From a virus: DNA of 35,638 nt. Of this stretch, positions 6,643 to 15,000 are shown piece by piece. Below the pieces are notes generated by a model, which ran no database searches, was not told where the DNA came from, and was given only the letters and a program-made list of their open reading frames with translations. The position numbers and the translations under genes are program-made. The stretch lies in IMG/VR virus record IMGVR_UViG_3300047310_000968, positions 1-35,638 of that record. One strand, written 5' to 3'. Numbering within the stretch: the first letter of the stretch is position 1; each line of letters starts with the position of its first letter.

Positions 6643-7389
6643 ATGAAGAAGATCATCGCAGGAATAGCCCTTGTCGTAAGCCTTTCAGGATGCGCATCCA
6701 CCATAGAAACCGGCTACCGCGGCGTCACGCTCGATTGGGGAAAGCCCACCGGAGAAGTGAAGCCCGAGGGGCTTTATTGGTACGCGCCTTTTGCCGGCAC
6801 GTCGATCGTGCCGATGAACGTGCAGATCCAAAGCTGGCAGGTCAAGGCTTCCGCCGTTTCACGCGACCTGCAAAAAGTGGATACCGAAGTAACGCTCAAC
6901 GCAAACCTTGATCCGGGGAAGGTCGTTCACGTATACGGCCAATTCCGCGAAGATTACGCGGAGCGACTTGTCGGTCCGACCGTTCAAGAGACGGTGAAGT
7001 CGATAACAGCGCGCTTTTCTGCGGAAGAGCTTATCACGCGGCGCAACGAAGCGAAGGCCGCTATTGAGAATAGCTTGCATGGTGTTCTTGAGCCGTACGG
7101 AGTTCACGTCGACCAAGTTCTCATCACGGATTTTCAATTCTCAAAAGACTTCGCTGCCGCTATTGAAGCGAAGGTGACGGCGCAGCAGAATCTCATAACC
7201 GCGAAAACCGAGGCGGATACGGCGATTACCAAGGCGCGCGGTCAAGCCGAATCCCAAAAGCTTCAGCACCAAACGCTTACACCGATGCTTGTCCAGCTTA
7301 AGGCGATCGACAAATGGGATGGGCATTTGCCCCAGGTGACGAGCGGGGGAACGCCGTTCTTGAACCTATCAGCGGGAAAGAGCGAATAG
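6643..7389 (+). CDS. SPFH/prohibitin-like lipoprotein
   Basis: A 248-residue product. MKKIIAGIALVVSLSGC is a lipoprotein signal with lipobox LSGC and lipidated Cys17. Residues 25-175 resemble the SPFH (stomatin/prohibitin/flotillin) domain: RGVTLDWGKPTGEVKPEGLYW, then alternating strands, then the FSAEELITRRNEAKAAIENSL and YGVHVDQVLITDFQF segments typical of prohibitin-like proteins. The C-terminal helix (AKVTAQQNLITAKTEADTAI) is the coiled-coil oligomerisation region. SPFH proteins form membrane scaffolds that protect or control proteases. A phage copy could alter membrane protein turnover. The ATG at 6643 is preferred over 6619 because it begins the signal peptide. Confidence 0.7.
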   Translation: MKKIIAGIALVVSLSGCASTIETGYRGVTLDWGKPTGEVKPEGLYWYAPFAGTSIVPMNVQIQSWQVKASAVSRDLQKVDTEVTLNANLDPGKVVHVYGQFREDYAERLVGPTVQETVKSITARFSAEELITRRNEAKAAIENSLHGVLEPYGVHVDQVLITDFQFSKDFAAAIEAKVTAQQNLITAKTEADTAITKARGQAESQKLQHQTLTPMLVQLKAIDKWDGHLPQVTSGGTPFLNLSAGKSE

Positions 7390-7390
7390 G

Positions 7391-7546
7391 GTGATGCGCG
7401 CGCTTGCGGAGGCGTTTGGTGTTCTCGTTGCAATAGCGGCGCTTGGATTTTTCGCTCCTCCCTTGCTTGGGTTTGTGGTCTGGGCATGGAGCAAGTGGAT
7501 GCGGCTTTGGGAGAGGTTATACGTGCGAGGCGATAAGGCGGAATGA
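7391..7546 (+). CDS. Small membrane protein
   Basis: A 51-residue product from GTG 7391 (or 50 from ATG 7394). It has one long hydrophobic segment, AFGVLVAIAALGFFAPPLLG followed by FVVWAW, with a basic C-terminal tail (KWMRLWERLYVRGDK), so the tail likely stays in the cytoplasm. It sits one base after the SPFH lipoprotein and overlaps the ParB-like gene by four bases. Confidence 0.5.
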   Translation: MMRALAEAFGVLVAIAALGFFAPPLLGFVVWAWSKWMRLWERLYVRGDKAE

Positions 7547-8427
7547 ATCATACATCCGAAACGTCCGCCATTGAAACGATCACGCCGGAACTGGCCGACC
7601 GTATCCTTGAAAAGAACACGAACCGCCGCATGAGCGAGGCGCGCGTCCTTGAATATGGCAGTGCGATGGAACGCGGCGAATGGCGCGTTTCCAACGATGC
7701 GATCGTTATTGATAAGGACGGATTCCTTATCAATGGGCAACACCGCGTTCGTGCCGTATCGGTTTCCGGCGTAGCGATTCAGGCGCTCGTCGTACGGAAT
7801 GCGGATAAAGCATCTCAGGTCGTCATGGATCTCGGACGCAAGCGGACGTATGCGGATCATCGGCAGGTTGCGACGGGAACGCGCGTAGGTTTAGAGTTTT
7901 CATCGGTCATGCGCGTGCTGCTTACGCTGAAGTATCCTTGGCGTGAAGGGCAACGTCTTACCATCGGCGAGATCGCGAATGCGAACTATAAAAAGCCGCC
8001 GTCGTTCCAACAAATCGACGCAGAGGCTGAAGCGTTTCCTGACCTAGACGACGCTATCTCATTCGGTCGGAAGCTTTCGCATAGCACCAAGGATTATGCG
8101 CGTGTTCTGAATTTAACATTGACGGCGAGCGTCGTCGGCGTACTGTTGACGCGTAGGGCTGCTCACGGAACGCAGATCAATGCTTCGGAGTTTGAGATCG
8201 GGCTTCATTCGGGGGTAGGGCTTTACGAGGGCGACCCACGTCTCCGCCTCCGCTCGTTGAGCAAGGATCGACGCAGCCATTTCCATGTCGGCAACGTCCG
8301 CGAAGCTGCGATGTACGTTAAAGCGTTCAACGCCTGGGCGCAAAAGAAGAAAATGGGAAGCTCGTATGCGCGAGATGAGGAGCAATTTCCGATGCCGCTT
8401 GGCAAGGACCCGTTTCGCCCGTCATGA
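7543..8427 (+). CDS. ParB/sulfiredoxin-fold phage protein
   Basis: A 294-residue product. Residues 10-85 contain a ParB-like core: ELADRILEKNTNRRMSEARV, DAIVIDKDGFLINGQHRVRA. The NGQHR box (residues 64-68) is the nucleotide-binding loop of the ParB/Srx superfamily. The rest is helical. Phage proteins of this type are usually annotated as ParB-like nucleases or DNA-binding factors; it may bind CTP or nick DNA, which cannot be decided here. No ParA partner is nearby, so a partition role is doubtful. Confidence 0.65.
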   Translation: MNHTSETSAIETITPELADRILEKNTNRRMSEARVLEYGSAMERGEWRVSNDAIVIDKDGFLINGQHRVRAVSVSGVAIQALVVRNADKASQVVMDLGRKRTYADHRQVATGTRVGLEFSSVMRVLLTLKYPWREGQRLTIGEIANANYKKPPSFQQIDAEAEAFPDLDDAISFGRKLSHSTKDYARVLNLTLTASVVGVLLTRRAAHGTQINASEFEIGLHSGVGLYEGDPRLRLRSLSKDRRSHFHVGNVREAAMYVKAFNAWAQKKKMGSSYARDEEQFPMPLGKDPFRPS

Positions 8428-9206
8428 GTAAGAGGCGTGGCGGCATGGCCGCGAACGTGGAGATTGACGAAGCGGCGCTCGCGGCGGCGCATGCCGGAGT
8501 GTCGGAGATTGCCGTAGAGCCCGAGATTCCCGAATCCGTAGAAGACATCTTCGCGGAGATCGATCCGCGCTGCGCCCGCGGCGGGAAGTCTTATCAGTTT
8601 TTCCCGCGCTTCGAAACCGAGGAAGAGTTCCAAGCGTGGCGTGATTCGCGGCCGGATCGCGAAAGCTGGATCGATGAAGATGGCCGTCCAAACGCGCAGA
8701 TAGTTATGAGCATGGCACCGGGGGAACCGGGAGCGCGTACGCCGCGCGGGTCAAGCTCGGAGAGCAAAAGGCCGCAGAAGAAGCCCGTGAAGCCGGTCAA
8801 AGAGTATAAGGTAAAGGAAGGGGAGTCCGCCTCTCCGCTCGTGCGCGCGCACGTTCGCGGTCTTACGCACGGTGTACGGGAGTTCTATGGAAGGAATCCC
8901 GGCCTTGCCTGCTCGATCGCGAAACAGATCGCGCAGAAAATCGCAACGAAACAAGTGCCGCTTATTCCGCGCCGCAAGAGAAGCAAGGTGAAAAATAAGA
9001 GCATCGGCATTGAAATTTATGGGTTGAACGAAGCGGATGCTACGCAGCTTCGCCGTCGTCCGGGATCTCTCGCGCAAGAGTTGACGAAGTTCGCGTACGA
9101 GCAAGATGGTGCGCGCATTCATCGGCGCGATAACGATGAGGTCACGGGAAACCCTTGCGAAGAAAAGGATTCCGTGGTACATTCTTTCGCAGAGGGCGAG
9201 ACTTAA
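8424..9206 (+). CDS. Hypothetical protein with charged linker
   Basis: A 260-residue product. Residues 1-105 are acidic with FPRFETEEEFQAWRDSRPDRESWIDEDG in the middle. Residues 110-135 form a basic Lys/Pro-rich linker. Residues 140-260 are basic, including RRKRSKVKNKS. No family recognised; the basic half suggests nucleic-acid contact. It overlaps the ParB-like gene by four bases and is the last gene before a terminator. Confidence 0.5.
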   Translation: MSKRRGGMAANVEIDEAALAAAHAGVSEIAVEPEIPESVEDIFAEIDPRCARGGKSYQFFPRFETEEEFQAWRDSRPDRESWIDEDGRPNAQIVMSMAPGEPGARTPRGSSSESKRPQKKPVKPVKEYKVKEGESASPLVRAHVRGLTHGVREFYGRNPGLACSIAKQIAQKIATKQVPLIPRRKRSKVKNKSIGIEIYGLNEADATQLRRRPGSLAQELTKFAYEQDGARIHRRDNDEVTGNPCEEKDSVVHSFAEGET

Positions 9207-9245
9207 AAAGTCCCCACCGGATTCACACGGATTTCACACTGCACG

Positions 9246-9274
9246 AAGGCGCGCCAAAATAGGCGGCCTTTTTT
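9246..9274 (+). terminator. Rho-independent terminator
   Basis: GGCGCGCC (9248-9255) and GGCGGCC (9262-9268) form a stem with one bulged G, flanked by AA on the left, followed by six T (9269-9274). It ends the block that closes with the gene at 9206 and lies 20 bases before the ATG at 9295, inside that gene's leader. Confidence 0.7.
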
Positions 9275-9294
9275 GTTTTCTGGAGATCAACCGC

Positions 9295-9552
9295 ATGCAC
9301 ACAGCTTCCGTCGAGAAATGCACGGTTGAAGTTGTAGAGGCGCTTTGTCGAGCGCGTCAATCGGGAGCGACGTATGCTAAGGCAGCAAAAAGCGCCGGCA
9401 TTCACCCCAATACGCTGACGAAGTGGAACGACCGCGGCCTACAGGGTCAAGAGCCTTTCGCAACGTTCCTAAAGCGTTGGACGCAAGCCGAACAAGATTA
9501 CCTGGACGGCAAAGCCGCCGCGATAGCAAAGCCGCATGATGCAAAAAGCTAA
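9295..9552 (+). CDS. HTH DNA-binding protein (terminase-small/transposase-type HTH)
   Basis: An 85-residue product from ATG 9295 with TGGAG upstream. Residues 10-45 form an HTH: VVEALCRARQSGATYAKAAK then SAGIHPNTLTKWNDRG. The RGLQGQEPFATFLKRWTQAE tail is common in short phage HTH proteins resembling the DNA-binding part of small terminases. The frame is open to 9106, but the terminator lies in that part, so the short form is right. Since a better small terminase sits at 16127, this is more likely a regulator. Confidence 0.55.
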   Translation: MHTASVEKCTVEVVEALCRARQSGATYAKAAKSAGIHPNTLTKWNDRGLQGQEPFATFLKRWTQAEQDYLDGKAAAIAKPHDAKS

Positions 9553-9688
9553 TTTCATCAAAGATTCCGAGAAGCGATTGCGTCGCGAGGTCATATGCCG
9601 GAATGCGCGACAGCGTATTTGGGCCGAGTACGCATCTCAGCAAAAATTCGCCTTATATGGAAGCGCCGGGAATCGCCGTGACATCTGA
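9536..9688 (+). CDS. Small basic hypothetical protein
   Basis: A 50-residue product (MMQKANFIKDSEKRLRREVI onward) starting inside the end of the previous gene. Basic and helical, then ending in YGSAGNRRDI. It overlaps both neighbours. Weak evidence; it fills the gap between two better genes. Confidence 0.35.
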   Translation: MMQKANFIKDSEKRLRREVICRNARQRIWAEYASQQKFALYGSAGNRRDI

Positions 9689-9815
9689 GCCAAAATGCCG
9701 ATGGTGCCGTGACCCAATTCCGCAGAGCGATCAGCAAAATAATGATGGCCGTTGTGATGAGTGCAAAGCCGTTGAATACAATGGGAATTTGATGCCCGCG
9801 CAAGCCTTCGCGTAA
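9678..9815 (+). CDS. Small zinc-ribbon protein
   Basis: A 45-residue product from GTG 9678; ATG 9657 in the same frame is an alternative. Two CxxC pairs, C7xxC10 (CRWC) and C26xxC29 (CDEC), with a 15-residue spacer make a minimal zinc ribbon. The function is unknown. Confidence 0.45.
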   Translation: MTSEPKCRWCRDPIPQSDQQNNDGRCDECKAVEYNGNLMPAQAFA

Positions 9816-9834
9816 ACATTTTTAGGAGCACCTC

Positions 9835-10167
9835 ATGGCTGACCTCAATATTGGAGATGTCGGCAAGCCGGTGATCGATGTGTATCGCTACGAAATAATC
9901 AATGGAGTGGATACAAGAATTTCCATCCCTACTGATATTACGAGCATAGAAATTGTTTTCGTTGGAAGGACAACAGGCGCGCGCGTTCCCATCATCCCAA
10001 CGGTTCAGCCTGATTTAGATGGTATACGGTACGCTAAATATACGCCTGCACAGTCTGATTTTTCTCAACCTGACAACTACGAAACGCAATTGATTTTTGC
10101 TGGACCCGGCTACAACGAGTCTTCAAAATCGTGCAAAAAACTTCTCTGCGTGGAAGCGCGCAAGTAA
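9835..10167 (+). CDS. Probable baseplate or fibre-associated beta-sandwich protein
   Basis: A 110-residue product after a strong AGGAG Shine-Dalgarno. MADLNIGDVGKPVIDVYRY leads into beta strands, with TSIEIVFVGRTTGARVPIIP and GPGYNESSKSCKKLLCVEAR resembling the immunoglobulin-like N-terminal domain of phage baseplate upper (BppU-type) proteins. It is first in a run of virion surface genes, which supports a structural role. The family match is by eye only. Confidence 0.5.
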   Translation: MADLNIGDVGKPVIDVYRYEIINGVDTRISIPTDITSIEIVFVGRTTGARVPIIPTVQPDLDGIRYAKYTPAQSDFSQPDNYETQLIFAGPGYNESSKSCKKLLCVEARK

Positions 10168-10187
10168 CTTACGGGAGATTCACCCTC

Positions 10188-11339
10188 ATGATCGTTGACG
10201 CAATCCCTGAACTTGGTGGCTCCGGCACGCGAGTACGCGATCGGAAAAATCCTGCGCATGATCGTGAAGATAGGGCGTTGTTGTCGAGGGGGATACTCGA
10301 CAGGGTTGGATACGAAAATGGATATAACCCTCAGAAAGACCCCGTTGAGTACCTTGTTTTTAGCGGAGAAAAGCTCGCGTCCATGGGCTGCTCTCTTGTA
10401 AAGGAGAGCGAAGAAAAAGCTTATTGGGTCTATCAAGATCGGCCTATCCGTCTTAGCGACAAGCGATGGCCCCAAGGTGAAGGCTACCTTCGTTCGCTCG
10501 GTTGCGAATACGTAGAAGCAACGCATGATGCAAACGGTGAGATTGCCGTCTCCGCGCATTGGCGTTACCAGGGCACGCCCATCGATCTCGATGAGATGCG
10601 TTGGAAGCCTGCTCTTAGCGCGGTACGCCGCTCGCAAAATTTGCGCACGACGATGGGCCGCGATCAGTGGCAGCGTCTCACGATGTTCGGAAATATTACC
10701 GCGAACGCGACGGCTTACACCGGCGTAAGCGGAAGCGCGACGGCGACGAGCGCAACGACGCTCACGAACTCGGGCGCGGCATTTCCCACTTCCGGTGGCC
10801 CAAACGCAAGCCTTCAAGGTCAGGTCGTCGTTTGCAATGCCGCAGGCGTATACGGCGTCATCGTGTCCAATACGGCGACGGTGCTAACCGTTGACCAGTG
10901 GACATCGCTCACGAGTTCATCCGGCGCGGCGGGTAGCACCCCCGGCGGCACGGATACCTACTCAATCATCCCGTGGGCCGGGCTTGCAACATGGATCGGC
11001 CTCTCTACCAATTCGGCTGCGGCAGCCGCGGGCGACGTGCTCCGTACGTCGGATGGGTTATTCGGCGATGGAACCACGAGCGCAAGCGCGACGGAACCCA
11101 CCACGAACGGCCTTGCGCGCGCATTTATTCAACCGACGTTTCCCGGCGCCGGTCAGATTCAATTCCAAAATACGTGGACATATTCCGGTTCTTCGCTAGT
11201 GACGATTCAGAAAGCCGTTTTGTGTAATTCGAAAGCGGCTGCCGGCTCATTGCTTGTGCTCGAAACGTTGCTTTCTGCTCCGGCTTACGTGAATGCCTCG
11301 GGAGATGCGAGCTTGCTGACTTGGCTCATAACCCTCTAA
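10188..11339 (+). CDS. Phage tail fibre or spike-like structural protein
   Basis: A 383-residue product from ATG 10188, with GGGAG upstream; the frame is open to 10131 but that part overlaps the previous gene. Residues 1-175 are an alpha/beta region with two similar segments (SMGCSLVKESEEKAYWVYQD and SLGCEYVEATHDANGEIAV), apparently an internal duplication. Residues 180-383 are Ser/Thr/Gly/Ala-rich beta strands, including GQVVVCNAAGVYGVIVSNTA and TVLTVDQW, a motif I associate with phage tail or fibre proteins. The duplicated part may be a host-binding or attachment domain. Confidence 0.55.
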   Translation: MIVDAIPELGGSGTRVRDRKNPAHDREDRALLSRGILDRVGYENGYNPQKDPVEYLVFSGEKLASMGCSLVKESEEKAYWVYQDRPIRLSDKRWPQGEGYLRSLGCEYVEATHDANGEIAVSAHWRYQGTPIDLDEMRWKPALSAVRRSQNLRTTMGRDQWQRLTMFGNITANATAYTGVSGSATATSATTLTNSGAAFPTSGGPNASLQGQVVVCNAAGVYGVIVSNTATVLTVDQWTSLTSSSGAAGSTPGGTDTYSIIPWAGLATWIGLSTNSAAAAAGDVLRTSDGLFGDGTTSASATEPTTNGLARAFIQPTFPGAGQIQFQNTWTYSGSSLVTIQKAVLCNSKAAAGSLLVLETLLSAPAYVNASGDASLLTWLITL

Positions 11340-11383
11340 GAGCAAAAACTATCAACCAGTATTGACCGAGAGAGGGCGCTCGC

Positions 11384-14071
11384 GTGAGTCTCTCGGTCAA
11401 GCAAATAAAAGGCCAACAAGCGGACGGCACGGGCACGCAATCGTCCATCACCGTTTCCGGCCTCACGGCTCCGGTGAACGGAAACGCCGTTCTGTTGGCC
11501 GTCTTCAGTGCTCACGGTAACGCGATAAACACGCCTGCTGGCTTCACGCTTATCGCGTCAAAATCCGGCGGCGAAGCGAGCCTCACGCTATTCGGGAAAA
11601 TTGCGAGCGGCGAGGGTACGTCGTATACGGCGACCGCAAGCGGCGCGGGGTCTGATTACATGTCGGCGGTCGTCGTCGAGATTCAAGGCCCCGTAATCCA
11701 AAATATCTCCCAGTTACTCAACCGAAACGGCACACTTGTTGATAACGGAACCGGCGGAAGTAACGTCGGAACGACGGGAACGCTCACGCCTACCGTTCTC
11801 AATTGTCTTCCGATTGTTTTCTCGTCGGTAAACACGCATTGCAAAGTTAACGCGTTTACATCGGGTTGGACGCAGCAATACTCGTCTTACGCATCAGGCG
11901 TCGGCGACGGGTATATCGCGAACTACGACTCTCTTTTTGTTGCGATTGGTCCCATAACAACCGATGTCGTAACGGGCATTTCTTCTTCGGTTACGTGGAA
12001 TTTCACGAACGGAAATTCGCCGGAAGTCCGCATTTGGGAAGGCTTGATCGGCGCTATCCAATCGAACACGGTTACCGCTTCGGATGCATTCTCTTCGATT
12101 TCGGATAGCGTTGCAAAGGGGAATCAAAGCTTCACGCGCGCTGCCTCAGAAAGTGTTGGAGCCGTAAGCGACGCCGTTTCAAAAACGAAATATTCGGCAC
12201 GCACCGCAAGCGATACCGTTTCTTCGCCATCGGATTCTGTTACGCGAGGGGCGCAAGCGCGCACACGGATGGCTTCTGATGGGATCGGGAGCATATCCGA
12301 CAGTGTAGCGAAGGCCCCTCAAACGTTCGCGCGCGCATCTTCGGATGCTCTTACCTCTCTCAATGAATCCGTTGAACGCCTTGCCTCGTCAACGAGAATC
12401 GCGTCGGATGTAATCGCTAGCTCCTCTGACAGCGTCACGCGGGCTCACCAGACATTTTCTCGCACGGCGTCCGACACAGTTGGTTCCATCGGAGAGGCGA
12501 TCACTAGGGTTCAATCCATCGCGAGAGATGTCGCGGATGCGATTTCCGGTGTTCTTGATTCTCTCGATCGCACCGCGACGGCTTCGCGAGGCATTTCGGA
12601 TGCAATGGGGCCGGTTTCTGATTCCGTAAGCCGCGCAAATCAAGCCTTTGAAAGATTAGTTTCGGATGCGGTAGACCCCGTAAATGAATCGCTCTCAAAG
12701 GCGCAAGTTGCGGTAAGAGCCGCGTTTGATTACGTAGATTTCCTCAACGAGTTCGTTGCGCGTGTTGCATCGGTGTCGCGAACGTCGGCTGATGAAATTG
12801 ATGGGGTTGTAGACTACGTCGATCGACCCGGTCAGTTATTTTCGCGCGATATCTCCGATTTTGTTTCAGCGATCAGCGAAGCGACGACGAAAACCCAATC
12901 TTCGGAGAGAGCAGCAACCGATGAGGTTCCTTCGCCTTCCGATCTCGTTGACCGTTCGCCGCAATCCTTCGATCGTACAAGCTCCGATGAGTTTAATGGC
13001 GTCTCCGATTCGGTTGTTAGGGATGCACAAGCGTTCTTGCGGTCGTCGTCGGATTCGCTCGATGTAATCAGCGAAAGCCTTGCGAAAATTCAATCGTCGC
13101 CACGCTCGGCAGGCGACGCCGTTGACTCCATCGCGGATTCCATAGCGCGCCTATCGCATGCAGCAAGAGACGCATCTGATTCGCTCGACGGCGTTTCTGA
13201 TTTCGTCGCGAGATCAGCGCAGGCGTTTGCTCGCGCGACATCAGATCAGCTATCGGCCGTTGTTGACGCAGCAACGAGGGAAGCCCAATCCGTTGTTCGT
13301 GGGGCCTCGGACAGCGTTGGTGGGATATCGGATTCCGTAGAGAGGCGGAGCGCGCTTCAGCGTACGGCTTCAGATGACGTGGATGGGCTAGCGGATGTCG
13401 TTTCGCGTTCGCCGCAAGCGTTTGAGCGCGGCGTGAGCGATGCTCTCCCTGCCGTCGATGACGTACTCACCCGTGAGGCACAATCTCGCCAACGTGCGGC
13501 CTCGGATACCATAGATACGGTAAGCGATGCCCTTGATCGCGCGCAAGCGATAAACCGCACCGCCGGGGATGGTATTGGCAGCGTCTCGGATTCGTTGACG
13601 CGAGATCCCCAGGCGTTTTCGCGGGCTATGGCAGATGGGATTGATTCTCCCGCGGAAGCTCTTTCGCGCGCGGTAGCGGCACCCCGTTCGGCCGCCGATA
13701 CTATCGCTGGAGTAACCGACGCGGTTTCCCGGCAGACGATCGCGCTGCGGGCGATAAGCGACGCGGTGAGCGGCGTATCGGAGAGTGTTTCCCGCAGCGC
13801 GCAGGCGTTCATCCGTTCGGCTTCGGATGCTTTGGCCGCGCCTATGGATGCGCTCCGGCGTGGTCCGCAACGCTTCGTTCGCGGCGTTGTCGACGGTATC
13901 GCGGCGCTCATCGAATCGCTTTTCGGCTCCTCGCTGCCGAGTCTCGAAAAAAATCCGATCATTCTACATTGTCTCATGCCGACGAGCGTTACTCTCGAAG
14001 TGGAAGCTCCGCCGGAAGTGACGTTTAGCGTGATGATGCCGACGAGCATCGAACGAAATGTAACCATGTAA
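11384..14071 (+). CDS. Large repeat-containing virion surface protein (fibre-like)
   Basis: An 895-residue product from GTG 11384. Residues 1-225 are a beta-sandwich of the jelly-roll kind (APVNGNAVLLAVF, TPAGFTLIASKSGGEASLTL, SDYMSAVVVEIQG). Residues 233-835 hold 28 imperfect repeats of 21 or 22 residues, consensus SDxhxxhSDShxRxxQxFxR (h, hydrophobic). The last 60 residues repeat MPTSVTLEVE and MPTSIERNV, a short anchor-like end. Length and repeats suggest a long trimeric stalk with an adhesive head, and the position among virion genes agrees. Repeat number is expected to vary between relatives. Confidence 0.65.
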   Translation: MSLSVKQIKGQQADGTGTQSSITVSGLTAPVNGNAVLLAVFSAHGNAINTPAGFTLIASKSGGEASLTLFGKIASGEGTSYTATASGAGSDYMSAVVVEIQGPVIQNISQLLNRNGTLVDNGTGGSNVGTTGTLTPTVLNCLPIVFSSVNTHCKVNAFTSGWTQQYSSYASGVGDGYIANYDSLFVAIGPITTDVVTGISSSVTWNFTNGNSPEVRIWEGLIGAIQSNTVTASDAFSSISDSVAKGNQSFTRAASESVGAVSDAVSKTKYSARTASDTVSSPSDSVTRGAQARTRMASDGIGSISDSVAKAPQTFARASSDALTSLNESVERLASSTRIASDVIASSSDSVTRAHQTFSRTASDTVGSIGEAITRVQSIARDVADAISGVLDSLDRTATASRGISDAMGPVSDSVSRANQAFERLVSDAVDPVNESLSKAQVAVRAAFDYVDFLNEFVARVASVSRTSADEIDGVVDYVDRPGQLFSRDISDFVSAISEATTKTQSSERAATDEVPSPSDLVDRSPQSFDRTSSDEFNGVSDSVVRDAQAFLRSSSDSLDVISESLAKIQSSPRSAGDAVDSIADSIARLSHAARDASDSLDGVSDFVARSAQAFARATSDQLSAVVDAATREAQSVVRGASDSVGGISDSVERRSALQRTASDDVDGLADVVSRSPQAFERGVSDALPAVDDVLTREAQSRQRAASDTIDTVSDALDRAQAINRTAGDGIGSVSDSLTRDPQAFSRAMADGIDSPAEALSRAVAAPRSAADTIAGVTDAVSRQTIALRAISDAVSGVSESVSRSAQAFIRSASDALAAPMDALRRGPQRFVRGVVDGIAALIESLFGSSLPSLEKNPIILHCLMPTSVTLEVEAPPEVTFSVMMPTSIERNVTM
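12080..13888 (+). repeat. 28 tandem 63/66-bp protein-coding repeats
   Basis: Each unit encodes 21 (13 copies) or 22 (15 copies) residues. The two SD pairs are seven residues apart, followed by Arg at position 13. The 22-residue copies typically carry Gln16 and Phe18 (QAFxR, QTFxR), the 21-residue copies lack one residue there. The units are diverged at DNA level, so they are old and selected rather than a recent expansion. Confidence 0.85.
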
Positions 14072-14083
14072 GTAGGAGTTGAA

Positions 14084-14335
14084 ATGTTGAAATCAAGCGG
14101 CGTTTTCGTTTGCCACGATCACGAACATTATGGTGATGAGCACCGGGCGCAATTCACGCGCCAACTGAGTGGTGAGGACAAAAAAGCGGAAGCTGAAAAA
14201 GCCGAAAACCCTGTGCCGCATCTTTCGGTGACGCATCCGGCGGGGCTCCTCGAGGCCGGGAAAAAGTACAAGATTGAGATTAGCGAGATCGAGGAAGAAA
14301 AAGCCAAGGCTTCGCCGGCAAGCGAAGGCATCTAG
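14084..14335 (+). CDS. Hypothetical small acidic protein
   Basis: An 83-residue product with a TAGGAG Shine-Dalgarno. MLKSSGVFVCHDHEHYGDEH is His-rich, followed by a Lys/Glu stretch and a beta part (HLSVTHPAGLLEAGKKYKIE). It is the last plus-strand gene before the minus-strand block and probably belongs to the fibre unit. The function is unknown. Confidence 0.5.
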   Translation: MLKSSGVFVCHDHEHYGDEHRAQFTRQLSGEDKKAEAEKAENPVPHLSVTHPAGLLEAGKKYKIEISEIEEEKAKASPASEGI

Positions 14336-14342
14336 GCGGAAA

Positions 14343-14370
14343 GAAGCGCCTCTCATCTCGGAGGCGCTTC
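14343..14370. terminator. Hairpin between convergent genes
   Basis: GAAGCGCCTC (14343-14352) and GAGGCGCTTC (14361-14370) form a perfect 10-bp stem with an 8-base loop. It lies between the plus gene ending at 14335 and the minus gene ending at 14390, so it could stop transcription both ways. Neither side has a strong T run, so its strength is uncertain. Confidence 0.5.
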
Positions 14371-14389
14371 AGCGTCTAAGGTGGCGGTA

Positions 14390-14593
14390 TCATTCGCTCG
14401 TCTTTTTAGCTTTCTTTCGTGCGCGTGTTGCGCGCTTATTCGCGCGTTCACGATGTACCGGAGAGGTGTATCGTACGATGTCTTCCTTGCCCAGCATGCG
14501 TGCGCGAGAGAGGACGCTTTCGGGAATTTCCTCGCCGCATCCGCAAGCGCAGAGGCGAGGGGAAGTGCTCTTGCCGGGCTTGGGGTCAGGCAT
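14390..14593 (-). CDS. Small Cys/basic protein of the minus-strand block
   Basis: A 67-residue product from ATG at 14593: MPDPKPGKSTSPRLCACGCG followed by EEIPESVLSRARMLGKED and a very basic tail (RERANKRATRARKKAKKTSE). CACGC is a possible metal site and the tail should bind nucleic acid. The frame extends to 14824, but that overlaps the next gene. Eight-base overlap with its upstream neighbour. Last gene of the block. Confidence 0.5.
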   Translation of the reverse strand: MPDPKPGKSTSPRLCACGCGEEIPESVLSRARMLGKEDIVRYTSPVHRERANKRATRARKKAKKTSE

Positions 14594-14798
14594 CGAACGC
14601 CTCCACCGTATCGACACGGATCGACGAGAAGTCATATTCTGAGTCGTTCGCGCTGTAAAAATCGACACTTGTGCCGTCGCATAGCCCGCTCCGGTGCAGG
14701 TGACGCCGCAACGCATGATCGGCGTCATTCTCGGTAGGGGCTTCGACGGTGTAAAGCTGGCGTTCGGTACAATCGACGCCGACGATGAACTTATGCAT
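14586..14798 (-). CDS. Hypothetical protein of the minus-strand block
   Basis: A 70-residue product (MHKFIVGVDCTERQLYTVEA onward) with strands and one long helix (NDADHALRRHLHRSG). It overlaps both neighbours by eight bases. The shape resembles the small alpha/beta proteins common in phage early operons. No function. Confidence 0.5.
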   Translation of the reverse strand: MHKFIVGVDCTERQLYTVEAPTENDADHALRRHLHRSGLCDGTSVDFYSANDSEYDFSSIRVDTVEAFDA

Positions 14799-15000
14799 GT
14801 TGCCATCCCGGCGGCAGGCGCCATATATGGCCGGCAGGCGTTATGCGGTAGTATTCGTCAGCCTCCGGGTCCTCGACGATGACGGAGCGACGTGTCTCGG
14901 CGGCGATGCGGCGCGCCATGATCAGCGCCTCGTCGCATACGAGGCCGGATTGCACACCTTCCGTGCAGATGGTCTGGTCGAGATAGTAGATTGTCGTCAT
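14791..15000 (-). CDS. Hypothetical protein of the minus-strand block
   Basis: A 69-residue product from ATG at 15000 (MTTIYYLDQTICTEGVQSGL onward), ending in a Trp/Pro-rich tail. A longer start at 15036 would overlap the next gene by 40 bases. The middle has a helix-strand unit (ALIMARRIAAETRRSVIVED) seen in small alpha/beta folds. Function unknown. Confidence 0.5.
   Translation of the reverse strand: MTTIYYLDQTICTEGVQSGLVCDEALIMARRIAAETRRSVIVEDPEADEYYRITPAGHIWRLPPGWQHA

Noticed and set aside
10110-10817. 235-codon minus-strand frame
   Set aside because: Antisense to the fibre-like gene, Arg/Cys-rich and without conserved features.
12080-13888. CRISPR array or diversity-generating retroelement
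   Set aside because: The repeats are in-frame protein repeats without constant spacers, and no reverse transcriptase or template repeat was found.
13357-14067. 236-codon minus-strand frame opposite the repeats
   Set aside because: It mirrors the periodic codons of the plus-strand repeat gene, has Ser/Arg/Ala-rich shadow composition and no ribosome site.
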